A program made the translations under genes and the position numbers. From assembly GCA_934438135.1 (NCBI GenBank), contig CAKSBP010000046.1, positions 1 to 23,121 of the forward strand: a DNA stretch of 23,121 bases. Direction: 5' to 3'. Below are positions 7,073-15,091 of this stretch, one piece after another (position 1 is the first letter of the stretch; every line of letters starts with the position of its first letter). Under the pieces are notes generated by a model, which saw only the letters and a program-made list of their open reading frames with translations, was not told where the DNA came from and did not search any database. The stretch comes from an uncultured Clostridium sp. (GTDB lineage: Bacteria; Bacillota; Clostridia; Lachnospirales; Lachnospiraceae).

Positions 7073-7813
7073 GTGAGTCAAAAAAAAACAGCCATTATTA
7101 CAGGTGGTGTGAGGGGAATTGGAAAAGCTGCAGTTAAGGAATTTCTTAAGGAAGGAGTGCGTGTTATTGCAGTTTACCGAAATAGTAAGGAATTAGCAGA
7201 AATATTTCAGAAGGAAATGACAAGTGCAGGGTATGAACTTTATGTAATGCAGTGTGATGTAAGCTGCATGGCACAGTGCGAAAATCTGGTAAAGCAGGTG
7301 GAAGAGCAGTTTGGAAGAATTGATGTTCTGGTAAATAATGCAGGAGTAACTAAGGACGGGCTTCTTCGAAATATGAGTATAGAAGATTTTGGTGAAGTAT
7401 TGGATGTGAATTTAAAAGGAACTTTTTATATGACCAAATTGGTATCCAAACAGATGATGAAACAGCGGAAAGGACGGATTATCAATCTTTCGTCTATTGC
7501 AGGAATTACTGGTATTTCAGGGCAGACAAATTATGCGGCATCCAAAGCAGGAATTATTGGATTTACAAAATCTGCAGCAAAAGAGCTAGCATATCGAAAT
7601 ATTACAGTAAATGCAATTGCACCAGGTTTTATTGAAACCGACATGAATGACAGGCTTCCAGATTATATTAAGGAATCAGCCTTAGAAGACATCCCATTAC
7701 GACGTTTTGGAACACCAGAAGAAGCGGCTGATTTAATTGTATTTTTAGCGTCGGATAAAGCATCTTACATAACTGGTCAGGTAATTCATGTAGATGGTGG
7801 AATGGTTATGTAA
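7073..7813 (+). CDS. fabG: 3-oxoacyl-ACP reductase (FabG-type SDR)
   Basis: A 246-residue classical short-chain dehydrogenase. The NADPH-binding T-G-G-V-R-G-I-G motif is at 10-17 and N-N-A-G at 88-91. The tetrad is Asn113, Ser141, Tyr154 and Lys158 in Y-A-A-S-K. The I-D/V-D-G-G end segment fits FabG. It starts with GTG after AAAGGAGAG, 15 nt behind DUF134, so the two are probably co-transcribed. Its 3' end overlaps the converging AraC gene by 28 nt. Not being in a fab operon, it may act on another substrate than the bulk fatty acid pathway. The SDR call is certain, the exact substrate is not. Confidence 0.9.
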   Translation: MSQKKTAIITGGVRGIGKAAVKEFLKEGVRVIAVYRNSKELAEIFQKEMTSAGYELYVMQCDVSCMAQCENLVKQVEEQFGRIDVLVNNAGVTKDGLLRNMSIEDFGEVLDVNLKGTFYMTKLVSKQMMKQRKGRIINLSSIAGITGISGQTNYAASKAGIIGFTKSAAKELAYRNITVNAIAPGFIETDMNDRLPDYIKESALEDIPLRRFGTPEEAADLIVFLASDKASYITGQVIHVDGGMVM

Positions 7814-8694
7814 GAGTTGCGGTACTGTTTGGGAGTGCAGCCGATCATTTTTAAAAAGACTTTATTGTAATAGCTGATATTATTAAAACCGGAGAGATTC
7901 GCAATCTCTCCTATTTTTTTATCCGTTTCGATTAACAGGCTGCAGCTTTTCATAATTCGGTAACGCATCAAATACTGAAATGGAGATACTTTCATTGCTT
8001 CCTTAAAAATTCGGCAGAATTGTCCTTCACTCATAGGAAGAAGTTGAGAAAGCTGTGAAAGGGTAATTTCATAAGAATAATTATTTTGAATGTAATCAAA
8101 GACGGGGGAGAGCCGGTCTTTTTGTTCTGAAATTTTTGTATAAGTAGTTGTTTTTAAGACAGCATGTTTATAAAAAAGTTCCCAAATCTGATAAATACGA
8201 GTTTTAATTATAAGCTCATGTTCAAAAAGAGTTTCCTCACCACATTCATTGATATCATAAAGGTATGTAACAGCCTGAACCTGCCAGGTAACAGATGGAA
8301 CTGCCTGGGAGTGAATTAGTTCAGGAAAAATCAGCTGGCAGTCAAGAACTGGTCGTATGTATCTGCGGGAAAAATTTGTATGCATGTTTTCCTGTAAAAA
8401 TTCATAAGAGAAGTCAAGGGCAAAGAAACTACAACTTTCTCTTCCAGCATTTTTTGCACTATGGTAAGCGTCCGAATTAATAAAAACACAGTCTCCGGGC
8501 TCGAGTAAATAGGTGTTGCTTTCAATGGTGAATTCAATTCTGCCCTCTGTTACAACGAAAAATTCAAATTCCTTATGCCAGTGTAGATAAAATAAGACAT
8601 CTGTGCCGCAAGGGTATTTCATGCGGTGCAGGGCAACTGGAAGATCTGCTGTTGTATGATGTATCTGTTCTTTGTATAATTTTTCACGTTTCAT
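7786..8694 (-). CDS. AraC-family transcriptional regulator
   Basis: A 302-residue protein. The N-terminal cupin-like sensor contains H-W-H-K-E-F-E at 38-44 and P-G-D then H78, the usual small-ligand pocket. The C-terminal 100 residues hold two helix-turn-helix units (L-S-Q-L-L-P-M-S-E-G-Q-F-C-R-I-F-K, then I-G-E-I-A-N-L-S-G-F) and end in the G-C-T-P-K-Q-Y-R-N signature. It diverges from the GH31 alpha-xylosidase gene with 142 nt between starts, so it most likely activates that gene in response to a xylose-containing saccharide. The operator candidates are the direct repeats at 8715-8727 and 8759-8771. The 3' end overlaps FabG by 28 nt. Confidence 0.92.
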   Translation of the reverse strand: MKREKLYKEQIHHTTADLPVALHRMKYPCGTDVLFYLHWHKEFEFFVVTEGRIEFTIESNTYLLEPGDCVFINSDAYHSAKNAGRESCSFFALDFSYEFLQENMHTNFSRRYIRPVLDCQLIFPELIHSQAVPSVTWQVQAVTYLYDINECGEETLFEHELIIKTRIYQIWELFYKHAVLKTTTYTKISEQKDRLSPVFDYIQNNYSYEITLSQLSQLLPMSEGQFCRIFKEAMKVSPFQYLMRYRIMKSCSLLIETDKKIGEIANLSGFNNISYYNKVFLKMIGCTPKQYRNSYITIPPST

Positions 8695-8714
8695 TTTGAA
8701 TCGTCCTCTCTTTG

Positions 8715-8771
8715 AAATATCAAAATAGTGTTATAAAGCAGCAACAAAATTCAAGAATAAATATCAAAATA
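8715..8771. promoter_or_regulatory. Direct-repeat operator candidate in the araC-GH31 intergenic region
   Basis: The 13-mer AAATATCAAAATA occurs exactly at 8715-8727 and 8759-8771, start to start 44 bp or about four helical turns. The second copy is just upstream of TATATT boxes (8774-8779 or 8779-8784), so it would cover the -35 region of the GH31 promoter. This is the arrangement expected for an AraC-type activator. Confidence 0.65.
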
Positions 8772-8836
8772 AGTATATTATATTAAAAGGATAACATAAA
8801 GTATCTTGAGAGTAAAGAAATTGGAGGTAGACAGAA

Positions 8837-11176
8837 ATGAAATTTTCCGATGGATGCTGGTTGACAAAACCAGGTTATGTAGTAACTTTTGCAGAACAGC
8901 CATTTGAAGTAGAAACGATGGGAGATTCGATTCGCGTTCTGGCGACGCCGTATACGGGAAAAGAGCGTGCAGATACTATTTTAGGACCTAATATTGAAAT
9001 TATTTTTTCATCCTCTGTAGAGAATATCATTAAGGTAAGCATGGCACATTACCGTGGAGGATTAGAGGATGCACCTGAATTTGAATTATATGAGGACAAA
9101 GAATTTAAACCGATTGTAAACCGTGGAGAAGGTTATGCAGAGTTAATTTCCGGCGATACAAAAGTTGTGATTACAGATGGAGAAATTTGGGAAGTGAAAT
9201 ATTATTATAAAGATAAATTCCTCACTGGAACCGGCTGGAGAACGACTTCATATATTACAGAGAGTGCACGGAATGCTGAGGCAAGAATTGAACTGCAGAA
9301 AAATGATTTATTTTTTGCTTATCCACAGGATACGAGAACAACTTATATGAGAGAACAGTTGAGTACGGATGCTGGGGAATGTATTTATGGATTTGGTGAG
9401 AAGTTTACACCATTTGTAAAAAATGGACAAAGCATTGAGACATGGAACAGTGATGGTGGTACTTGTACAGATAAAAGTTATAAATGTATTCCATTTTATC
9501 TTTCATCTAAGAGTTATGGTGTACTTGTAAACAGTGCCGACAAAGTCTCTTATGAAGTGATGTCCGATACGGTTTCTAAAGTATCCTTTGCAGTACCAGG
9601 AGAAGAATTGGAATATTTCATAATTGGTGGAAATAATTTGGAAGATGTGATGCAGAACTATACAACTCTGACAGGAAAGCCAGCACTGCCGCCAGCATAT
9701 TCTTTTGGCTTATGGTTGTCCACATCATTTACAACTGATTACGATGAGAAAACGGTAACTTCTTTTATTGATGGAATGGCAGAACGGGATATTCCATTAC
9801 AGGTATTTCATTTTGACAGTTTTTGGATGAAGGAGTTTGAGCTTTGTAACTTTGAGTGGGATAAGAGACAGTTCTCCAATCCGAAGGAAATGCTTCAAAG
9901 ACTGCATGAGAAAGGTCTGGAAATCTGTGTCTGGATTAATTCTTATATTGGACAGCGTTCCAAGCTATTTGATATTGGAAAGGAAAAAGGCTACTTTATT
10001 AAAAATCCAGATGGAAGTGTATTCCAGTCTGATTTCTGGCAGCCGGGAATGGCAATTGTAGACTTTACAAATCCAGAAGCATGTGAGTGGTTCAAAGGTC
10101 TTTTAAGAAGTTTATTTGAAATGGGTGTTAATAACATTAAGACTGATTTTGGTGAGAGAATTCCATGGAATTGTAAATATTATAATGGAAAAGACCCAAT
10201 TAAAATGCATAATTACTATACATATCTGTACAACAAGTGTGTATTTGAAGCACTGGAAGAATACTTTGGAAAAGACAAAGCATGCCTCTTTGCAAGAAGT
10301 GCAACAGTAGGATGTCAGAAGTTTCCAGTTCATTGGGGCGGCGACTGCTTTGGATGGTATTCCAATATGGCAGAAACCCTTCGTGGAGGGCTTTCCCTTT
10401 GTTCTTCAGGTTTTGGATTCTTCAGTCATGATATTGGTGGGTTTGAATCAAAAACTTCGGAAGATATTTATAAGAGATGGTGTGCATTTGGGTTAATGTC
10501 AACCCATAGCCGTTTGCATGGTTCTACTTCTTATCGTGTACCTTGGCTGTATGGCGAGGAAGCATGTGACGTATTACGTTTCTATACAAAATTAAAAGGA
10601 AGACTTATGCCATATTTATGGGCTCAGGCAGTGAAAACACATGAAACAGGAATTCCTATGATGCGTTCTATGATTATGGCATTTACAGAAGACCCAGCCT
10701 GCAAATATCTGGATCAGCAGTATATGCTTGGAGATAACCTGTTAATTGTTCCTGTTATGAACGAAGAAGGAACCGTACAGTTTTATCTTCCAGACGGAAA
10801 ATGGGAAGATATTAATTCTCATGAGGTATATGAAGGCGGTAAATATTATGACCGTACTTGTGATTATTTCCAGATGCCGATTTTGGCAAGACCAGGTTCT
10901 ATTCTTACATATGGAGATTTTAAGAGTAATTTTGTATATGATTATTTACAAGGTGCAGAAGCAGTGATTTACCATTTAGAGGATGGAAGGAAAGCATCCA
11001 CATCTATTTACGATAGTGAAGCAGTTAAGATTACAGATATTACAGCAGAACGAAAAGGAAATGTAATTACAGTTTCTTATACTGCATGTGAAAAAGAATT
11101 TACGGTTGCTGTTGCTGGAACAGATATTGTCAAGAAAGCTGATCCAGGAACTACACAGATGCAGATTGAGCTTTAA
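8837..11176 (+). CDS. GH31 alpha-xylosidase (YicI-like)
   Basis: A 779-residue glycoside hydrolase family 31 enzyme that would release alpha-linked xylose from xyloglucan-type oligosaccharides. The nucleophile is Asp437 in K-T-D-F-G-E and the acid/base is Asp503 in W-G-G-D. The spacing of 66 equals that of Asp416/Asp482 in E. coli YicI. The K-T-D-F-G-E form and the following R-I-P segment point to alpha-xylosidase rather than alpha-glucosidase. Order: N-terminal beta-sandwich (about 1-280), catalytic barrel (about 285-620), C-terminal beta domains. No signal peptide is seen, so it is cytoplasmic and needs imported substrate. GGAGGT at 8823-8828 supports the start. Transcription is probably AraC-activated. 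Confidence 0.93.
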   Translation: MKFSDGCWLTKPGYVVTFAEQPFEVETMGDSIRVLATPYTGKERADTILGPNIEIIFSSSVENIIKVSMAHYRGGLEDAPEFELYEDKEFKPIVNRGEGYAELISGDTKVVITDGEIWEVKYYYKDKFLTGTGWRTTSYITESARNAEARIELQKNDLFFAYPQDTRTTYMREQLSTDAGECIYGFGEKFTPFVKNGQSIETWNSDGGTCTDKSYKCIPFYLSSKSYGVLVNSADKVSYEVMSDTVSKVSFAVPGEELEYFIIGGNNLEDVMQNYTTLTGKPALPPAYSFGLWLSTSFTTDYDEKTVTSFIDGMAERDIPLQVFHFDSFWMKEFELCNFEWDKRQFSNPKEMLQRLHEKGLEICVWINSYIGQRSKLFDIGKEKGYFIKNPDGSVFQSDFWQPGMAIVDFTNPEACEWFKGLLRSLFEMGVNNIKTDFGERIPWNCKYYNGKDPIKMHNYYTYLYNKCVFEALEEYFGKDKACLFARSATVGCQKFPVHWGGDCFGWYSNMAETLRGGLSLCSSGFGFFSHDIGGFESKTSEDIYKRWCAFGLMSTHSRLHGSTSYRVPWLYGEEACDVLRFYTKLKGRLMPYLWAQAVKTHETGIPMMRSMIMAFTEDPACKYLDQQYMLGDNLLIVPVMNEEGTVQFYLPDGKWEDINSHEVYEGGKYYDRTCDYFQMPILARPGSILTYGDFKSNFVYDYLQGAEAVIYHLEDGRKASTSIYDSEAVKITDITAERKGNVITVSYTACEKEFTVAVAGTDIVKKADPGTTQMQIEL

Positions 11177-11410
11177 GGTAAAGTTATGATTTCAAGAAAG
11201 CTGAGATAAGGTTATTTTGATGTGGCAGGAATAGACAGGTATCAGCTGTCCGTAGAAATAGGGACTTGACATGGAGCGCAGAATGCCGCGGAATATGGCA
11301 TTTTGCGCCTTTGTTGTATGTGAATTACAATTGCATAGAAAATAAGATAGAACGATTCCGAGGCGGCACTTTTGTATGTTTTAGATGTGCTAGCAGGAAA
11401 GGATGAGAAA
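11177..11410 (+). other. Intergenic region before the biosynthetic operon, with stem-loops
   Basis: This 234-nt gap holds a long stem-loop: 11276-11287 pairs with 11297-11308 over 12 bp with one G-U and a 9-nt loop. A weak T tail follows, so it may be the GH31 terminator. A smaller GACAG/CTGTC hairpin sits at 11234-11250. A TTGACA at 11266-11271 has no good -10 box. A weak promoter candidate is TTACAA 11325-11330 with TAGAAC 11348-11353 (17 nt). No coding sequence is evident. Confidence 0.5.
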
Positions 11411-12991
11411 ATGATTGATATACCTTTGCAGAATTTAGGAGATATGCCTTGTTATGATCAAAATATTGTCTGTTATGCTATGGCAGAAAAAAGACGGTAT
11501 GAGATGATTTTTGCAGGTGCCTGGGGATTTGAATTTCGTGAAGAAGAGGAAACAGATAAACTGGGGGAGAAAATTAAAAGCAGGACAATTTTAAATATGA
11601 ATTATCTGAAACGGTATCATGGAATTGATGTTTACCGAAGTGAAGTAACAAAGGAAGATGATTTTATTGGACTTTTGGAAGAAGAAATAGAAAAAGGAAA
11701 TCCAGTCATGGTTTTTGTGACGCCATATTATTTTCCATGGAATGAACATTATAGGAAATTCGATAATCATCTATATCATGCTCTTATGGTGGTTGGTGTA
11801 GATCGGGAGAAATCTTGTGTATACTGTCTTGATAATATGTATAAGCACAAAAACGCAGAATTGTCATTTGAAGACTTTTTGCTAGGAAATAACGGAAAGT
11901 ATTGGATTTTCAGCTGTGTTCCGGAATATGAAAAGAAAGTTGATGTAGAAGAAATGATTCAGTATTGTCTTCGAAAACTTCGAAGAAATACGGATGAATT
12001 AAAAGATATTCAGGATATCAGACGTTTTGCAGATGCTATGGAGAAAAATTTTAATTTAAAAAGAGAAATTGATAATAAACATGGAGGCATCTGGATTGAA
12101 CCAATTATATTTAATATTGGAGGAATTCTCGCTGATCGGTTGGATTATTCCAGACTTCTAACATATGTTTTAGAGCAGAAAGAGGATGAAAATCTTCTTT
12201 TAGTAAAAGAGCAGATGGATAAAATGGCACTGGCATGGAACCAGATTCGTGGAATGCTGATAAAAGGATATTACTTAGAAGATCCGACGCAGCTGGTAAA
12301 ACGGGTTATAAAGCGAATACGCCATGTGGCTGATTTGGAAGAAGAAACTGCCCATATATATGAAAACTGGCAGCAGAAGAGAACAGATGCCAGAAAGAAA
12401 AAGGAAGAACCAGAAATGCAAAGAAAATTTGCAGATATTCAGCCTATTTCTTTGGAAAATTATTATAACAACCAGTGCTTTGGAGTTTATATGGATAGGG
12501 ATTCTGTGGCTGATATTCCAGGAATGAATTATTTTTTCCTGGTTGATGATAAAGTGAAGCAGAAAGAATGGAAGCATCATGGGATGAGATTTACCCACGC
12601 ACCTGTAAATGGAAGAGAGCAGGACAGTATCCGCTGCGATGGACAGGTGATTTCAGGTGATTCTAATATTCATGATAGTATTTTATTAATGGGATATGGG
12701 GATTTGTGCTCGTTTCAGGAGGAAATTGAAATCTGCTATGAAGATGGAAGCAGTGATACGATTCCAATTGTAGTTCCAGATGCTACGATCCCGAATCCAT
12801 TTATAAAAGATACTATGATTTGGAATGGACGTTGTGGATTAATTGACGATATTGAAGAACATTTATGGGAAGTTGGTATGTATGCAAGAGCATATGAGAT
12901 ACAGAAAAAACCAGTGAAGCAAATAAAGCTTCCTGTCTGCCCAAATGTAATTTTATTTGCCGTATCATTTGGAACTTACGAAATGGAGTAA
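11411..12991 (+). CDS. BtrH/C39-fold acyltransferase-like protein with C-terminal beta-rich domain
   Basis: A 526-residue protein. Residues 1-170 resemble the BtrH N-terminal, papain/C39-like domain: a cysteine near the start (Cys14, or Cys21), then the M-I-F-A-G-A-W-G-F segment, a G-N-P-V-M-V-F-V strand, His123 in Y-H-A-L-M-V-V-G-V-D and Asp141 in C-L-D-N. BtrH proteins move an acyl group from a carrier protein to an amine, and carrier proteins lie in this operon. Residues 175-335 look helical, with a highly charged stretch near 325-340. Residues 345-526 look like a beta-sandwich of the kind appended to glycosidases (C-D-G-Q-V-I, then Y-E-D-G, then a final I-L-F-A-V-S-F), an unusual partner. 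ATG 11411 has AAAGGA at 11398-11403; a TTG at 11372 also opens the frame. First gene of the operon. Confidence 0.7.
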   Translation: MIDIPLQNLGDMPCYDQNIVCYAMAEKRRYEMIFAGAWGFEFREEEETDKLGEKIKSRTILNMNYLKRYHGIDVYRSEVTKEDDFIGLLEEEIEKGNPVMVFVTPYYFPWNEHYRKFDNHLYHALMVVGVDREKSCVYCLDNMYKHKNAELSFEDFLLGNNGKYWIFSCVPEYEKKVDVEEMIQYCLRKLRRNTDELKDIQDIRRFADAMEKNFNLKREIDNKHGGIWIEPIIFNIGGILADRLDYSRLLTYVLEQKEDENLLLVKEQMDKMALAWNQIRGMLIKGYYLEDPTQLVKRVIKRIRHVADLEEETAHIYENWQQKRTDARKKKEEPEMQRKFADIQPISLENYYNNQCFGVYMDRDSVADIPGMNYFFLVDDKVKQKEWKHHGMRFTHAPVNGREQDSIRCDGQVISGDSNIHDSILLMGYGDLCSFQEEIEICYEDGSSDTIPIVVPDATIPNPFIKDTMIWNGRCGLIDDIEEHLWEVGMYARAYEIQKKPVKQIKLPVCPNVILFAVSFGTYEME

Positions 12992-13004
12992 AGGAGATAA
13001 GAAT

Positions 13005-13982
13005 ATGAAATTACTAGTACCTGTTAATAATTTTGACTCAACGGTAAAGCAGATTGATGCAGGAGGAGAGGAGATATATCTTGGAGCAGACAGCAGTACG
13101 TTTCATAATCTGAGTTTTAATGGAAGAGGAAGAAAAAATCCGAAAGGCGAGTTGAACTGCCCAGATTTTACAGAACTTAAAGATATTGTTCAGTATGCTC
13201 ATGAACGAGAAGTTCAGGTTATGTTTACTGCTAATTTTCCGTTTTTAGCAGATGATCCAGAAGGTTCTCGAACGTATCTGAACAAATTTTTAAAATATGT
13301 GTCCGATGCAGTGGAAACGGGTGTCGATTCTATTATCGTTGCAGATATCGGGGCTGTTTTATTTCTGAGAAAACAGGGAATTGAGACAAATCTGGCAGCC
13401 AGTGCATTTTTTGAAATCATTAATGAAGAGCAGATTGCGTTTTTTGAAGAAGTAGGGGTAAATCGAATTGTGTTATCTTATCAGCTGACTTTGGATGAAA
13501 TTAAAAAGCTGACCAAGAGCACGAAGTTAGAAATTGAGATTTTCGGTCATTACGGATGTTCCTTTTATGATGACTGCAACTTAAAACACAATTTTGGCGA
13601 GAATACCGAGGATTTATTAGGGGTACCGTGTAGAAACGTCTATAATGTGCTTGAAAATGAGAAATGCACCCATTCCTGTCAGTTCTTAAATGCCTCTCTT
13701 GCCTGCAGCGTCTGTGCCATGCGGGAATTAAATGAAGCAGGTGTTTATGCAACAAAACTGGTTGGAAGAGATTTAGATATGGATTTGAATTATCAGATTA
13801 CTTCGATTTATTCCAAACTCCTGAAAGGTCTTCGAAAAGGCAGTATGAATAAAGAAGAATATGATGCACTTCGAAAAGAAGTACTGCCAGGATGGTGGCG
13901 GAGAGTGTACTGTCAGAAGCAGCAGTGTAAATACTTGACAAACCCGACAACGAATGCATATATCGGGTTAGATACTATGTAA
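13005..13982 (+). CDS. U32-family Fe-S protein, UbiU-like subunit
   Basis: A 325-residue protein of the U32 peptidase-like family. It begins K-L-L-V-P-V, has E-E-I-Y-L-G-A at 22-28 with the N-F-x-N-F-type strand order, and a Cys-rich half: Cys185, 191, 209, 221, 225, 234 and 237, then Cys303 and 308. In UbiU four such cysteines bind a 4Fe-4S cluster; the C185-C191-C209 spacing is close to that pattern. The family includes oxygen-independent hydroxylation proteins (UbiU/UbiV) and RNA hydroxylases, and no proven protease activity is implied. AAGGAGAT at 12991-12998 fixes the start at 13005 rather than the longer frame from 12957. The next gene appears to be its partner, as with ubiU and ubiV. 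Confidence 0.82.
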   Translation: MKLLVPVNNFDSTVKQIDAGGEEIYLGADSSTFHNLSFNGRGRKNPKGELNCPDFTELKDIVQYAHEREVQVMFTANFPFLADDPEGSRTYLNKFLKYVSDAVETGVDSIIVADIGAVLFLRKQGIETNLAASAFFEIINEEQIAFFEEVGVNRIVLSYQLTLDEIKKLTKSTKLEIEIFGHYGCSFYDDCNLKHNFGENTEDLLGVPCRNVYNVLENEKCTHSCQFLNASLACSVCAMRELNEAGVYATKLVGRDLDMDLNYQITSIYSKLLKGLRKGSMNKEEYDALRKEVLPGWWRRVYCQKQQCKYLTNPTTNAYIGLDTM

Positions 13983-13994
13983 GGAGCGAAGAAT

Positions 13995-14825
13995 ATGGAA
14001 ATTGGCTTTTATGTAAAAGATTCACAGCACTTGGAATTAGCAATGGAACAAGCGGTATATCCTAAATGGATTCTGTTCGGGGATTATGGATGTTATAAAA
14101 GAGTACCAGAATTAGGAAAACTTAAAGAAGCGGCTTCTGGAATCGATGTAATCTTTCATTATATTAGTCCGAAGGTCAATAGTGCACTTATGGAATATGA
14201 ATATAAAAAGGTAATGTCTTTTTTAGAGCAGGGAATTTCAGTGAGCATTAATGATTTGGGACTTCTTTATAAAATGCAGAGAGAAGTAGAGTTTACATCA
14301 CCGGTTTATCTCGGAAGACTGCTGACAAAGAGTGTGAACCGCTGGGTTTGGGGAAAATTACATATTTCACGAGAAAGTGAACCGGTAAAAGAATATTTTT
14401 CACAAAATAATTTCTTTCAGCAGGAGAAGATGGAACTCTTTAGAAAATGGAATATCAAAGGAATTGAAACAACCGCTTTTCCAGAAGAAGAAAAGAGTTT
14501 GGCAGGTATTAAGGAACAGGGATTTCGGATTATTGGTTTTGCAGATCAGACCATTGCGGCAGTGGCAAGGGCATGTCCAATTGCCAGGGATCGTGGTATT
14601 ACAGTAAAAGATAATGAATGCAGTTCATGCTGCATGAACCAGGAGATTAAAATTGAGCCTGCAAATGAGCAGCAGAAAGTACGATATCCAGAACTGAAGT
14701 TAGAGGGAACTGTACTGATGAAGACCATCAAACCATCGTTTACCTGGGATGGATATGAGACAATAGTTTTTTCAAATTGGAACGAGGAAACGATAGCAGC
14801 TGTACAAAAAATACAGGAGGGTTGA
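13995..14825 (+). CDS. U32-related Fe-S protein, UbiV-like subunit
   Basis: A 276-residue protein, weakly similar overall but with the UbiV layout. An early Cys33 sits in F-G-D-Y-G-C-Y-K-R, recalling the G-E-x-x-C-S-K-R of UbiV. S-I-N-D-L-G is at 84-89. A late cluster follows: Cys194, Cys209 and Cys213 (Cys212 also present). The 15 and 4 residue steps resemble the 13 and 4 steps among the UbiV cluster ligands. It follows the larger U32 gene by 12 nt, so a heterodimer with one Fe-S cluster per subunit is my inference. The substrate may be a group held on a carrier protein or a sugar. Low-level similarity makes the exact function uncertain. Confidence 0.7.
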   Translation: MEIGFYVKDSQHLELAMEQAVYPKWILFGDYGCYKRVPELGKLKEAASGIDVIFHYISPKVNSALMEYEYKKVMSFLEQGISVSINDLGLLYKMQREVEFTSPVYLGRLLTKSVNRWVWGKLHISRESEPVKEYFSQNNFFQQEKMELFRKWNIKGIETTAFPEEEKSLAGIKEQGFRIIGFADQTIAAVARACPIARDRGITVKDNECSSCCMNQEIKIEPANEQQKVRYPELKLEGTVLMKTIKPSFTWDGYETIVFSNWNEETIAAVQKIQEG

Positions 14826-14827
14826 CT

Positions 14828-15091
14828 ATGGAAAGAGAAGAAATTATCAAAAAGATAGTGGATATTTTAAAATATAATATTCCAGAGGCAGGAGATTTAA
14901 AAATTAACAGAGAGAATGCAGAGAAACAGCTGGAAGTGGGTTCTCTGATTTTTCTTCAGCTTTTAACAGAAGTAGAAAAAGAATTTCAGATACATATTGA
15001 GGATGATTACTGGGAATATGACAAATTAAGTTCCATAGGTGTAATTGCAGATTATGTACTAGAAGCGGTAAAGGAAAAGAGGAATCAGTAA
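14828..15091 (+). CDS. Acyl carrier protein 1
   Basis: An 87-residue acidic helical protein with the carrier-protein plan. The phosphopantetheine serine is Ser39 in L-E-V-G-S-L-I-F-L-Q. The canonical D-S-L is changed to G-S-L, but helix II (L-L-T-E-V-E-K-E-F) and the third-helix region are intact. AGGAGG (14815-14820) precedes the ATG by 7 nt, and the ATG sits 2 nt after the upstream stop. The longer frame from 14777 lies within the previous gene and is not used. The stop overlaps the ATG of the ligase gene (TAATG), implying translational coupling and that this carrier is the ligase's acceptor. Confidence 0.9.
   Translation: MEREEIIKKIVDILKYNIPEAGDLKINRENAEKQLEVGSLIFLQLLTEVEKEFQIHIEDDYWEYDKLSSIGVIADYVLEAVKEKRNQ

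Noticed and set aside
11266..11271. TTGACA as -35 box of the biosynthetic operon
   Set aside because: No acceptable -10 box at 16-18 nt; the position falls against the large hairpin.
12275..12598. 107-codon minus-strand frame
   Set aside because: Antisense within the first operon gene; low-complexity shadow with no motif.
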